Part shown: one piece after another, positions 25,093 to 34,143 of the stretch
How positions within the stretch are numbered: position 1 is the first letter of the stretch
Layout of the letters: every line of letters starts with the position of its first letter
Assembly: GCF_900101395.1 (NCBI RefSeq)
Contig: NZ_FMZO01000010.1
Location: forward strand, 145,892 to 209,891
Length of the DNA stretch: 64,000 nt
Direction of reading: 5' to 3'
From: Niabella drilacis
GTDB lineage: Bacteria; Bacteroidota; Bacteroidia; Chitinophagales; Chitinophagaceae
Notes under the pieces: model-generated
The model's database searches: none
Seen by the model: only the letters and a program-made list of their open reading frames with translations
What the model was told of the DNA's origin: nothing
Program-made: the position numbers and the translations under genes

Positions 25093-26259
25093 ATGATACA
25101 AAGAAACCTGGAGGCAGAAATCCTAAAGCTGCTCAAACAGTTCCCGGCTGTAGCCATCTTAGGGCCCCGGCAGGTAGGAAAAACCACTCTTGCAAAACGC
25201 CTTGCCAGGCATACCGGTAAAGCATGTATCTACCTGGATATTGAAAAGCCCTCCGACCAGTTGAAACTGAGCGATGCCGAAACTTATCTCCGGTTCCATA
25301 GCAATAAACTGGTGGTGCTGGATGAAGTGCAATACCTGCCCGCTCTCTTTAGCACCCTGCGCCCTCTTATTGATGAAAAACGAAAAGCCGGTCGTTACCT
25401 GCTTACCGGGTCCGCTTCACCAGCCTTAATTAAGGGAGTATCAGAATCACTGGCCGGCCGCATTGCCTATACCGAACTGCCCCCTATCGGTTTTTCTGAA
25501 CTGCCCGCCAGCATCTCATTGCAACGGCATTGGTTCCGGGGTGGCTTTCCCGGTGCTTTAACGGCTAAAACAGAGGTACAATCCCGCAATTGGCTGGATC
25601 ATTTTATCAAAAGCTATATAGAGCGGGACCTGAATCAATTTTTTCATGTAAACCTGAGTACAACCCTGGTGCGTAATTTCTGGCAGATGCTGGCATACAA
25701 TAACAGCGGCGTGCTCAACGCGGAAAACTTTGCCCGGGCATTGGGCGTAACCAACCCTACGGTAAATCGCTACCTGGATTACCTGGAGGGCGCCTATCTT
25801 GTAAGAAAATTACAACCCTGGTTTGCAAACGTGAACAAACGGCTGGTAAAATCTCCGAAAGTATATATTCGTGACAGTGGGCTCCTGCACCGGCTGGCAC
25901 AGATCCATACTATGGATGAGCTAAGAGGAAATGTGTTGATTGGTGCTTCCTGGGAAGGATATGCTATTGAACAGATCATACAGGTGCTTCCTCCTGCCCT
26001 CTCGCCGTTCTTCTACCGTACACATAACGGGGCGGAACTGGATCTGCTGCTCGTAAAAAAGAATAAACCCTATGTAGCCATTGAAATTAAAGTAAGCGCC
26101 AGCGCGCAACCTTCGCGCGGTTTTTATGAAAGTATTGATACATTAAACCCTGCAAAACGTTTTGTTATTGCTCCTTATGGAGAAGCATACCCTGGCAGGC
26201 AGGCCAGTATTCATTGTGGTTTAAAGCATTTTCTGGAACAGGAATTACCTAAAATATAA
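25093..26259 (+). CDS. ATP-binding protein, AAA domain plus DUF4143
   Basis: 388 residues. An N-terminal P-loop domain has Walker A GPRQVGKT at residues 24-31, Walker B VVLDEVQYLP near 74-83 and the sensor LLTGSAS. A central winged-helix-like region follows (NSGVLNAENFARALGVTNPT). The C-terminal DUF4143 part has a nuclease-like strand pattern (GAELDLLLV and YVAIEIKVS, resembling the D...E-x-K of PD-(D/E)XK folds). These ATPases are widespread, often multicopy and of unknown function. Here the gene is tightly bracketed by related hairpins, and its stop codon forms part of the second. Confidence 0.92.
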   Translation: MIQRNLEAEILKLLKQFPAVAILGPRQVGKTTLAKRLARHTGKACIYLDIEKPSDQLKLSDAETYLRFHSNKLVVLDEVQYLPALFSTLRPLIDEKRKAGRYLLTGSASPALIKGVSESLAGRIAYTELPPIGFSELPASISLQRHWFRGGFPGALTAKTEVQSRNWLDHFIKSYIERDLNQFFHVNLSTTLVRNFWQMLAYNNSGVLNAENFARALGVTNPTVNRYLDYLEGAYLVRKLQPWFANVNKRLVKSPKVYIRDSGLLHRLAQIHTMDELRGNVLIGASWEGYAIEQIIQVLPPALSPFFYRTHNGAELDLLLVKKNKPYVAIEIKVSASAQPSRGFYESIDTLNPAKRFVIAPYGEAYPGRQASIHCGLKHFLEQELPKI

Positions 26260-26299
26260 CCATGAAAATTTAAAATCGGATTTTAAATTTTCATGGTTA
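26257..26299. repeat. Hairpin 2 after the ATPase gene; also a likely bidirectional terminator
   Basis: A perfect 21-bp inverted repeat with a 1-nt centre: the left arm begins TAACCATGAAAATTTAAAAT at 26257 and the right arm is its exact complement, ending at 26299. It lies between the convergent ATPase and purD genes, with T-rich sequence on both sides, so it could stop transcription in both directions. The outer 11-12 bases match the hairpin before the ATPase gene, which a plain terminator does not explain. Confidence 0.82.
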
Positions 26300-26351
26300 C
26301 TATATTTTTAAAATTAAAGCTGAATCCTCTGAATACCGCTTCATTACTGCG

Positions 26352-27626
26352 TTATACAAACTCATACCCGATATCCCGGCGATAATACATACCGTCAAAA
26401 CGGATCTGTTCCAGGATGGCCTTCGAGTGGTCCACCGCTTCCGCAACCGTAGCACCAAATGCCGTGGCACAAAGTACCCGCCCGCCACTGGTTACCACCT
26501 GCCCATCTACCGCCTTTGTACCCGCCTGAAACAGGATCGCATCATTTAGGGATTGATCCAGCCCGGTTATTTTAAATCCCTTGTCGTAATCGCCCGGGTA
26601 GCCCCCGCTCACCGCCATTACAGTTACCGCAGTGCGCGGATCTTCCTCGATCGTAATTTCAGCAAGCCGGTGTTCTGCAGCCGCTTTACATACGGCAGCA
26701 ATATCATTTTTCAACCGGGGCATCACCACTTCTGTTTCGGGATCCCCCATGCGGCAGTTGTATTCGATCACAAACGGATCATCTCCCACTTTAATAAGGC
26801 CAATAAACACAAAACCGGTATAATCGATCTTTTCCTTTGCTAACCCATCAACCGTAGGTTTAATAATGCGATCGGTCACTTTTTGCATAAACGCAGCATC
26901 CGCAAACGGTACCGGGCTCACCGCGCCCATCCCCCCGGTATTGAGACCGGAATCCTTCTCCCCGATACGTTTATAATCTTTTGCCTGCGGCAGCACCACA
27001 TATTCCTTTCCATCAGTAACCAGGAACACACTCATTTCAATCCCCGATAAAAATTCCTCTACCACTACTTTACGGCTGGCCTCGCCAAATTTTGCCTCCT
27101 GGATCATGGCTTCAAACTCCGCCACTGCCTGTTCGTTGGTCTGGCAGATCACCACGCCTTTACCCGCCGCCAACCCATCGGCCTTTAAAACCACCGGTAA
27201 CGCATGTGCCTCCAGGTACCGGACCCCTTCTTCAAAATTTGCTTCGGTAAACTCTCTGTAAGCAGCCGTAGGAATCTGGTGCCGTTCCATAAACGCCTTT
27301 GCAAAAGCCTTACTGCCTTCCAGCTGTGCCCCATACTGCGAGGGCCCGATCAACGATATGGTTTTCAACATCTCATCCTCCAGGAAAAAATCCCGGATCC
27401 CTTTCACCAGGGGTTCTTCCGGCCCTACCACCACCATTTCGATACCGTTTTCCCGGCAAAACGAGCCAATCCCTGCAAAATCATTCACTCCCAGATTCAC
27501 ATTGGTTCCCAGCGCCGCCGTTCCAGGGTTTCCGGGGGCAATAAACAATTCATGATTGCCCCGCTGCTGCATATTCCAGGCTAAAGCATGTTCCCTTCCC
27601 CCGCTTCCTAAGACCAGTATTTTCAT
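26352..27626 (-). CDS. purD: Phosphoribosylamine-glycine ligase (GAR synthetase)
   Basis: Second step of de novo purine synthesis: 5-phosphoribosylamine + glycine + ATP to glycinamide ribonucleotide. 424 residues. The N-terminus KILVLGSGGREHALAW is the purD signature; GPEEPLVKGI and the ATP-grasp segment VLKADGLAAGKGVV follow. PVPFADAAFM and IEYNCRMGDPETEVVMPRL are the active-site and metal loops. I chose ATG 27626, since the family's N-terminal motif begins there; longer upstream reading is intergenic. The neighbours are not purine genes. Confidence 0.97.
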   Translation of the reverse strand: MKILVLGSGGREHALAWNMQQRGNHELFIAPGNPGTAALGTNVNLGVNDFAGIGSFCRENGIEMVVVGPEEPLVKGIRDFFLEDEMLKTISLIGPSQYGAQLEGSKAFAKAFMERHQIPTAAYREFTEANFEEGVRYLEAHALPVVLKADGLAAGKGVVICQTNEQAVAEFEAMIQEAKFGEASRKVVVEEFLSGIEMSVFLVTDGKEYVVLPQAKDYKRIGEKDSGLNTGGMGAVSPVPFADAAFMQKVTDRIIKPTVDGLAKEKIDYTGFVFIGLIKVGDDPFVIEYNCRMGDPETEVVMPRLKNDIAAVCKAAAEHRLAEITIEEDPRTAVTVMAVSGGYPGDYDKGFKITGLDQSLNDAILFQAGTKAVDGQVVTSGGRVLCATAFGATVAEAVDHSKAILEQIRFDGMYYRRDIGYEFV

Positions 27627-27703
27627 TTTTTCGCTTTTGATCAATATTAAGAGCGGAAAGATAGCTATAAAATGAAAAAAAAAGGTGATTCCGGATTTTT
27701 CTG

Positions 27704-27710
27704 TACTTTG
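27704..27710 (+). promoter_or_regulatory. Candidate -7 element (TACTTTG) for the first POT transporter
   Basis: TACTTTG lies 24 bp before the ATG at 27735, in the gap between divergent purD and the transporter. The same word precedes the SpoIIM-like operon (4732-4738). No clear -33 TTG at the standard distance. Confidence 0.5.
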
Positions 27711-27734
27711 GCCGGTAATTTTTAAATAGAATAT

Positions 27735-29456
27735 ATGACTCAAGTACCCGCCAAAGCGAAACATCACCGCTCGCTGTTTGTGTTATTTATTACCGAAATG
27801 TGGGAGCGTTTCGGATACTATTTGATGGTTGGAATTTTGTTCCTCTATCTTACCGATAATAAAACGGGTGGAAAAGGATTTGATAATAAAACGGGTGCCG
27901 ACATTGTGGGCACCTTTATTGCATTAGTGTATTTAACGCCCTTTATCGGGGGACTGCTGGCCGACCGGTATCTCGGTTATATCCGGTCTATTTTTTTAGG
28001 CGGTATCCTGCTGGCAGCCGGCTATATCGGGCTGGCGATACCCGGCGATACAGCCATGTTCGTTTCACTGGGGCTGATCTGTATCGGCAATGGCTTCTTC
28101 AAACCCAATATTTCCACCATTCTTGGCAATATTTATAACAGGGAAGAGCTGAAGCCATTAAAAGATAATGCTTACAATATTTTCTATATGGGTGTAAACA
28201 TCGGCGCCCTTTTCTGCAATTTTGCGGCAGCTTACCTGCGCAATACCTATGGCTGGGGCTATGCCTTTGCAGCCGCAGGCGTAGGGTTGATCCTTGGCCT
28301 GATCTGGCTGGCCACACAATTGAAGCATGTAAAAGAAGGCGATATTAAAAAGCCCCTGGAAAAAGAAGACATGCCGATGTCCAAGATCATGCTGTACGTA
28401 TTTTTACCCGCAATCGTAGCAGCGGTCATTGGCTGGATCATTCCCGGGAACCTGTTTGGTTCTGATACCAACGACGCCTTTATGTTTGCCTGTGTGCCCG
28501 TGATCATCTTTTATGTCAACATTTGGCGCAAAGCAGCTGGATCCGATAAACGGTCGATCGGGGCCTTACTGTTCATCTTTGCCATCTCCATTATTTTCTG
28601 GACGATCTATAACCAGAACTCTACCGGTCTCACCATCTGGGCGCAGACCTATACGGACCGTAAGGTAAGTGGCACTACCGAACAGGTTGCGGGAAAACTG
28701 GGTTTTCTTGAAAAAGTAACAGATAGCCTGCGCCAGACAGATAAGGTGGATGCCCGGTTGGTTCCTGTAACCGATACCAGCTCGGCTATACAGGCCGTAA
28801 AAGGCAAGGACCTGCTGCTGGCCAACGGCAACCTGGCAGACTCCGCCACAAGGATCGTTCAGGTACAGGGACCGGATCCTTATTATAATAATGTACCCCC
28901 ATCCGAATGGCCGCAGGGAAAAACTGAACGGCTGGCCAATACCGAACTGTTCCAGTCGATCAATCCGTTCTTTATAGTCGTACTGACCCCCATACTGGTG
29001 GGACTGCTGGTATGGCTCCGGAAAAGGCGCAGTGAGCCCACCACTTCGGCAAAATTTGGCCTGGCCCTGTTCATTTCCGGGCTTTCGGCCCTCGCGATGG
29101 TATTTGCTGTAATGTCTGTGCCTTCGGTTTACACCAATAAAACGGCGGCCTACTGGCTGTTTATCACCTATTTTGTATTTACGATCAGTGAGATCTTACT
29201 GAGCCCGATCGGCCTGTCGTTCGTATCCAAGCTCTCCCCTCCCCGGCTTACCGCGCTGATGATGGGCGGCTGGTTCCTCTCCACCTCGCTGGGCGGAAAA
29301 GTGGCCGGTGTAATGGCCAGCCAGTGGGATCATTTTGCCGATAAGAAGATCTTCTTCCTGATCATCGCGATTGCTGCCTTTATCGGGGGCATCTGGATCT
29401 TCGCCCGGATCAAATCATTAAATGCGATCGTAAAAGAACGGACGGGCTCGGCCTGA
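27735..29456 (+). CDS. Proton-dependent di/tripeptide transporter (POT/PTR2 family)
   Basis: 573-residue major-facilitator transporter with about 14 helices. The proton-coupling motif appears as TEMWERFGYY near the N-terminus. GGLLADRYLGY and the PTR2 signature around NIFYMGVNIGALFCNF (about residue 150) follow. A hydrophilic insert at about residues 310-390 is larger than in many members. Imports small peptides with protons. A second POT gene and an OPT-family gene follow, making a peptide-uptake locus. A terminator after this gene suggests the second has its own transcript. Confidence 0.94.
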   Translation: MTQVPAKAKHHRSLFVLFITEMWERFGYYLMVGILFLYLTDNKTGGKGFDNKTGADIVGTFIALVYLTPFIGGLLADRYLGYIRSIFLGGILLAAGYIGLAIPGDTAMFVSLGLICIGNGFFKPNISTILGNIYNREELKPLKDNAYNIFYMGVNIGALFCNFAAAYLRNTYGWGYAFAAAGVGLILGLIWLATQLKHVKEGDIKKPLEKEDMPMSKIMLYVFLPAIVAAVIGWIIPGNLFGSDTNDAFMFACVPVIIFYVNIWRKAAGSDKRSIGALLFIFAISIIFWTIYNQNSTGLTIWAQTYTDRKVSGTTEQVAGKLGFLEKVTDSLRQTDKVDARLVPVTDTSSAIQAVKGKDLLLANGNLADSATRIVQVQGPDPYYNNVPPSEWPQGKTERLANTELFQSINPFFIVVLTPILVGLLVWLRKRRSEPTTSAKFGLALFISGLSALAMVFAVMSVPSVYTNKTAAYWLFITYFVFTISEILLSPIGLSFVSKLSPPRLTALMMGGWFLSTSLGGKVAGVMASQWDHFADKKIFFLIIAIAAFIGGIWIFARIKSLNAIVKERTGSA

Positions 29457-29482
29457 TCCGCCGCTTGGCAAATAACTGTCTT

Positions 29483-29517
29483 AAAAACACGCCGTCCCTT
29501 ACTGCGTGTTTTTTTTA
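29483..29517 (+). terminator. Rho-independent terminator after the first POT gene
   Basis: A 10-bp stem (AAAAACACGC with GCGTGTTTTT) and an 11-nt loop, followed by further Ts. It separates two paralogous transporter genes. Confidence 0.85.
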
Positions 29518-29565
29518 TTTTATAAACGATCATTTGTTATCTTTCGACCCTGAAACAAATTGGTC

Positions 29566-31209
29566 ATGTGGAAAAGACATCCCCGGGCGCTGCCTTTTTT
29601 ATTTTTTAGTGAGATGTGGGAGCGCTTTGGCTTCTATCTGTTACTGGGCATTTTTACGTTTTACCTGAAAGATGCCACCGGCGGCTTTGGCATGGACGAA
29701 AAAGAGTCCGCCTCCCTTTATGGCACCTTTATCGCGCTGATCTATTTTACCCCCTTCCTCGGCGGATTACTGGCCGACCGTAAAATGGGCTATTGCAATG
29801 CCATTATCATCGGCGGGCTGCTGATGGGGGTGGGTTACTGCCTGATGAGTGTACGCTCCGTACCCATGCTGTACCTGGCCATGACCCTGATCATTATCGG
29901 CAACGGGTTCTTCAAACCCAATATCTCCACCCTGCTGGGCAATGTATATTCCACTCCCGAATACCAGGATAAAAAAGATGAAGGGTATAATATCTTTTAT
30001 ATGGGGATCAATCTCGGTGCCTTCATTTGTAATTTCTTCGGGGCGGCCCTTTATACCACCATTGGCTGGGGCGCCGCCTTTATTGCCGCCGGTGTAGGCA
30101 TGTTCCTGGGTGTGATCATCTTCGTTATCGGTATGCGGCACTACAAATCATTCGATACCCGGAAACCACTGAAACAGGGTGATATGTCCATGAGCAAAAT
30201 ATTCGGGCTGGTCGTATTGCCTGCCCTGGTCTTTGGAGCGGTCGGCTACCTGATAAAGGGTGCAGACGGGGCTATTTTCGACAGCAGCAGCACAGATGCA
30301 TTCATCTTTGCCTGCGTCCCGGTTGCCGTATTCTTTATTGCCCTCCTGCTCCGGAGCCCGAAAGAAGAGCGGCGCCCCATGGCGGCACTGCTTTCGATCT
30401 TCGCGGTAGTGATCTTATTCTGGGCCATCTTCAAACAGAACGGCTCCGCCCTTAACACCTGGGCCAGCCGGTACACAGAGCGGCATGTAGACGGTACCAC
30501 GGGAACGGTCCTGAATGCGCTGAAACTCACAGAAACCATCCCGTATAAAAAAGATTCAGTTACCCTGCTTGATAACCAGTTCCGGAAAATAAAAGAGAAC
30601 GGAACAGAGGTAAAAGGACTGGACTACCCCTCTTATTTCAAAAACATGAACCTCGCGGAAACCCCGCTGAAAGAGGGAGACCAGGTGAAGGCCTGGGCTC
30701 CATCCCTGTCGCAGTCCATCAACCCATTCTGGGTGATCGTACTCACCCCCCTGCTGGTGGCCTTTTTTACCTGGCTTCGCCGGAAAGGAAAAGAGCCCTC
30801 CACGCCGTCCAAAATAGCCCTGGGCCTGTTGGTCTCAGCAATGTCGGTACTCGTGATGATCTTTGCGGTGAAAGCCGGAAACAACGGCGCCGAAAAAGTA
30901 AGCATCTGGTGGCTGGTGGGCAGTTATGGTATTATTACCATCGGGGAACTTTTTTTGAGCCCCATGGGATTGTCGCTGGTATCCAAATTAAGCCCGGTGC
31001 GTATTACCTCCCTTATGATGGGCGGCTGGTTCCTCGCCATCTCCATCGGCAACAAGCTCAGCGGTATCCTTTCCAGCAAATGGGATGAGTATACCAATAA
31101 AGAAAGCTATTTTTGGTTGAATTTCGTATTGCTTTTTGGTGCGGCATTGTTCCTTTTTGCCATTTTAAAATGGCTGAACAGGGTAATGAAGGAGAAGGGG
31201 GTGGTATAA
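29566..31209 (+). CDS. Proton-dependent di/tripeptide transporter (POT/PTR2 family), second copy
   Basis: About 547 residues, paralogous to the preceding gene with the same motif order: SEMWERFGFYLLLG, GGLLADRKMGY, NIFYMGINLGAFICNF, and a hydrophilic insert at about 300-370. ATG 29566 is preferred over a TTG two codons earlier. A TATCTTTC just upstream (about 29540) could be its -7 element. Imports peptides; whether specificity differs from the first copy cannot be read from the sequence. The OPT gene follows by 63 bp. Confidence 0.93.
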   Translation: MWKRHPRALPFLFFSEMWERFGFYLLLGIFTFYLKDATGGFGMDEKESASLYGTFIALIYFTPFLGGLLADRKMGYCNAIIIGGLLMGVGYCLMSVRSVPMLYLAMTLIIIGNGFFKPNISTLLGNVYSTPEYQDKKDEGYNIFYMGINLGAFICNFFGAALYTTIGWGAAFIAAGVGMFLGVIIFVIGMRHYKSFDTRKPLKQGDMSMSKIFGLVVLPALVFGAVGYLIKGADGAIFDSSSTDAFIFACVPVAVFFIALLLRSPKEERRPMAALLSIFAVVILFWAIFKQNGSALNTWASRYTERHVDGTTGTVLNALKLTETIPYKKDSVTLLDNQFRKIKENGTEVKGLDYPSYFKNMNLAETPLKEGDQVKAWAPSLSQSINPFWVIVLTPLLVAFFTWLRRKGKEPSTPSKIALGLLVSAMSVLVMIFAVKAGNNGAEKVSIWWLVGSYGIITIGELFLSPMGLSLVSKLSPVRITSLMMGGWFLAISIGNKLSGILSSKWDEYTNKESYFWLNFVLLFGAALFLFAILKWLNRVMKEKGVV

Positions 31210-31272
31210 AACGAACGCAGGAGCAGCAGCAGCAACTGATAACAAATCCGCAATCATTTTTTAAGTATATCT

Positions 31273-33318
31273 ATGCAGGAAACAAAATCTTCATTTAAGC
31301 CCTTTGTGCCGGACGACGCGCGCATGGCGGAGTTTACATTAAAGTCAGTACTTACCGGTGCTGCCTTTGGGATCATTTTTGGTGCAGCTACCGTTTACCT
31401 GGCATTAAAGGCCGGGCTTACCGTATCGGCCTCCATTCCCATTGCGGTGATTGCCATCACCCTCGGCCGAAAGTTTTTAAAGACCACCATTCTTGAAAAC
31501 AACATCATACAAACCACCGGTTCCGCAGGGGAGAGTATTGCAGCAGGCGTGGTATTTACCCTGCCGGGTTTTTTATTCTTAAGCGATGGCAGCGGCGAAC
31601 ATTTTTTTAATTATATGACCATCCTTACCCTGGCCATTATCGGGGGTATATTGGGAACCCTGATGATGATCCCGCTCCGGAAGTCGCTGATCGTAAACGA
31701 ACACAAAACCCTGCCCTACCCGGAAGGAACGGCCTGTGCCGATGTACTGAAAGCGGGGGAAAAGGGTGGAAATTTTGCCAAAACCGCTTTCTGGGGGCTC
31801 GGCTTTGCTTTCGTATATGCGGTATTGCAAAAAATCATACATGTAATTGCAGAAACCCCTGCGTTTATAACCAAACAAACCAATAAGTTCTTTCCTTCTG
31901 CCAAAGTAAGCGGGGAGATCACCCCGGAGTACCTGGGGGTGGGCTATATCATCGGGCCAAAGATCGCGGGTGTACTGGTAGCCGGCGGTGTACTGGCCTG
32001 GCTGGTGCTGATCCCACTTTTGTCATCCGTAGTAGCGCCGGACCTGATCGCCAGCCAGCTGGTAAAGCTGGGCTACCTGGCCGATATCGGTACTGCAGGC
32101 GGCAAGGGTGGCTGGGATCCCGTAGCCAAAACATTTGATGACTTTTCCGCTGCCGTTTATTATGCTTATATCCGCCAGATCGGGGCGGGTGCTGTAGCAG
32201 CTGGTGGTTTTATCACGCTGATCAAAACGATCCCCACCATTGTTTCCTCCTTTAAAGGCAGCCTGGGTTCCATCAAAGGCGGCGCCGCAGCAGCAACTTC
32301 GGTTAAACGGACCGAGCGGGACCTGAGCATGAAAGTAGTGGTACTGGGGAGCCTGGGTCTGGTGATCCTGATCGCCCTGTTGCCACAGATACCGGGACAT
32401 ACCATTCTGCAAAAATTACTGATCGGCATCCTGGTGGTGATCTTTGGCGCCTTCTTCGTAACCGTTTCTTCCCGCATTGTTGGCCTGATCGGGTCTTCGA
32501 ATAACCCGATCAGCGGTATGACCATTGCTACACTGATGGGTACCTGCCTGATCTTTATTGCCGTAGGCTGGAGCGGAAAAGCCTATGAGCCCATGGCCCT
32601 GGTAGTGGGCGGGCTGATCTGTATTGCCGCCGCTAATGCCGGTGCTACTTCACAGGATCTTAAAACCGGCTACATCGTGGGTGCTACGCCCAAGTACCAG
32701 CAGCTGGCCTTGTTTGTAGGGGTGATCGTTTCCTCTATTGTGATCGGTCTTACAGTAAATTTCCTGGATAAACCCACGGCAGATATGGTAGCGAAAGGCG
32801 TAACACAACACGCGATTGGTTCAGAATATTATCCTGCACCACAGGGCACTTTGATGGCTACCCTGGCAAGAGGGATCCTTTCCTTCAACCTCGACTGGCA
32901 GTTTGTACTGGTCGGCGTATTTATTGCTATTGTACTGGAGCTTTGCGGCGTAAAATCCCTGAGCTTTGCGGTGGGTGCCTACCTGCCGCTGTCTACCACA
33001 TTGCCCATCTTCATCGGCGGGTTGATCCGCGGTGCCGTGGATAAAAAAGCCGGGAAGGCTGCAAACCCTGAAGAAGAAGAATTGGGCAGGGGCAATCTTT
33101 TTGCTACCGGTCTGGTGGCCGGTGGTGCAGTAGCTGGTGTGGTGATTGCCATTCTTTCCGGTTTTGATGGCCCTGCCGCCGCCTTAAAAGCAGTAAATGC
33201 TGAACATGGCCTCAGTGCCGCACTGGGAGAAGGTGGCTATTATGTATTGGGCACACTGGCCTTTGCCACTATGGCCTTTGTATTATACCGTGTAGGTCTT
33301 TCCAGGAACAAGGAATAA
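31273..33318 (+). CDS. OPT family oligopeptide transporter
   Basis: 681 residues with about 14-16 transmembrane helices. The OPT signature is present: ENNIIQTTGSAGESIAAGV followed by FTLPGFLFL. NEHKTLPYPEGTACADVL and GATSQDLKTGYIVGATP are conserved as well. Bacterial OPT members import oligopeptides or, in some branches, metal chelates. Following two POT genes, oligopeptide import is the likelier use. A terminator follows at 33408, so this gene ends the locus. Confidence 0.94.
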   Translation: MQETKSSFKPFVPDDARMAEFTLKSVLTGAAFGIIFGAATVYLALKAGLTVSASIPIAVIAITLGRKFLKTTILENNIIQTTGSAGESIAAGVVFTLPGFLFLSDGSGEHFFNYMTILTLAIIGGILGTLMMIPLRKSLIVNEHKTLPYPEGTACADVLKAGEKGGNFAKTAFWGLGFAFVYAVLQKIIHVIAETPAFITKQTNKFFPSAKVSGEITPEYLGVGYIIGPKIAGVLVAGGVLAWLVLIPLLSSVVAPDLIASQLVKLGYLADIGTAGGKGGWDPVAKTFDDFSAAVYYAYIRQIGAGAVAAGGFITLIKTIPTIVSSFKGSLGSIKGGAAAATSVKRTERDLSMKVVVLGSLGLVILIALLPQIPGHTILQKLLIGILVVIFGAFFVTVSSRIVGLIGSSNNPISGMTIATLMGTCLIFIAVGWSGKAYEPMALVVGGLICIAAANAGATSQDLKTGYIVGATPKYQQLALFVGVIVSSIVIGLTVNFLDKPTADMVAKGVTQHAIGSEYYPAPQGTLMATLARGILSFNLDWQFVLVGVFIAIVLELCGVKSLSFAVGAYLPLSTTLPIFIGGLIRGAVDKKAGKAANPEEEELGRGNLFATGLVAGGAVAGVVIAILSGFDGPAAALKAVNAEHGLSAALGEGGYYVLGTLAFATMAFVLYRVGLSRNKE

Positions 33319-33407
33319 TACGAGGTTCATTTTACGCAACGATGCAAGGTTGCAATGAAGCAACGATTTATTGAACGCGTAATCTTCATTTTATTTTACA
33401 ACACCAG

Positions 33408-33444
33408 AAGTCACTCCTGTTTTAAATGGGAGTGATTTTTTTTT
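33408..33444 (+). terminator. Rho-independent terminator after the OPT gene
   Basis: The stem TCACTCC / GGAGTGA (33411-33417 and 33429-33435), extended by weaker pairs, is followed by a run of eight or more Ts. It closes the peptide-transport locus. Confidence 0.82.
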
Positions 33445-33513
33445 AGGTTTGATTTCTGCTGACATATAGCTGTCAGCGCTGTGTATTTTCTTTGTATGAT
33501 CAAAATATGAATC

Positions 33514-34137
33514 ATGGAAAAACTGGATCTTGCAAGACAGTACCGGCACTATTTTACGGCGAAGCCGGAACCGGCACTGGTAACGATCGAAGCCGCCCAA
33601 TTCCTTTCCATTACCGGCAAGGGCGATCCCTCCGGCGCATCCTTTAAAAAACATATTGAAGCCTTGTACAGCACTGCATATAGGCTTAAGTTCGCCTGTA
33701 AGGCCCGCAACAAGGACTTCGTGGTTTCCAAACTGGAAGGGCTCTGGTGGTTTGACGAAAGCCGGTTCAACGTGCAAACAGCTGCTGAGGCTTCGCAGAA
33801 AGTACCCCGGAGCGAATGGGAATACCGCCTGCTGATACGGCTACCCGGTTTCATCACTAAAAAAGACGTGCAGGAAAGCCAGGCTGCGGTACTTTTAAAG
33901 AAGCAACTCATCGATGTTCAGTTCCTCGAATTATTCCATATGGAAGAAGGTCTTTGTGTGCAATTGCTGCACCGGGGGCCTTTTGCCACAGAACCGGAAT
34001 CGCTGGAAAAGATCACTGCATTTATGAATGTGCAGAATCTCACCCGGAATGGGGTGCACCATGAGATCTATCTATCTGATTTTAATAAAACAGCACCGGA
34101 AAATCTGAAAACGATCCTCAGAGAACCGGTGCAATAA
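33514..34137 (+). CDS. GyrI-like small-molecule-binding domain protein
   Basis: 207 residues of the GyrI-like (SOUL/AraC effector-type) fold: FLSITGKGDPSGASFKKHIE near the start, then KDFVVSKLEGLWW, PRSEWEYRLLIRLPGF, and the C-terminal LCVQLLHRGPFATEPESL with HHEIYLSDFNKTAPENLKT. No DNA-binding domain, so it is a stand-alone binding or hydrolase-like protein. The ligand is not identifiable. It converges on the esterase gene with 6 bp between stops. Confidence 0.88.
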   Translation: MEKLDLARQYRHYFTAKPEPALVTIEAAQFLSITGKGDPSGASFKKHIEALYSTAYRLKFACKARNKDFVVSKLEGLWWFDESRFNVQTAAEASQKVPRSEWEYRLLIRLPGFITKKDVQESQAAVLLKKQLIDVQFLELFHMEEGLCVQLLHRGPFATEPESLEKITAFMNVQNLTRNGVHHEIYLSDFNKTAPENLKTILREPVQ

Positions 34138-34143
34138 CCGTTC

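Noticed and set aside
25039..26299. Hairpins as simple CRISPR or tandem repeats
   Set aside because: There are only two copies, at the two ends of one gene, and no spacers.
31113..31298. Short open frame between the second POT gene and the OPT gene
   Set aside because: It overlaps the ends of both transporters, has no plausible start context and looks like chance.
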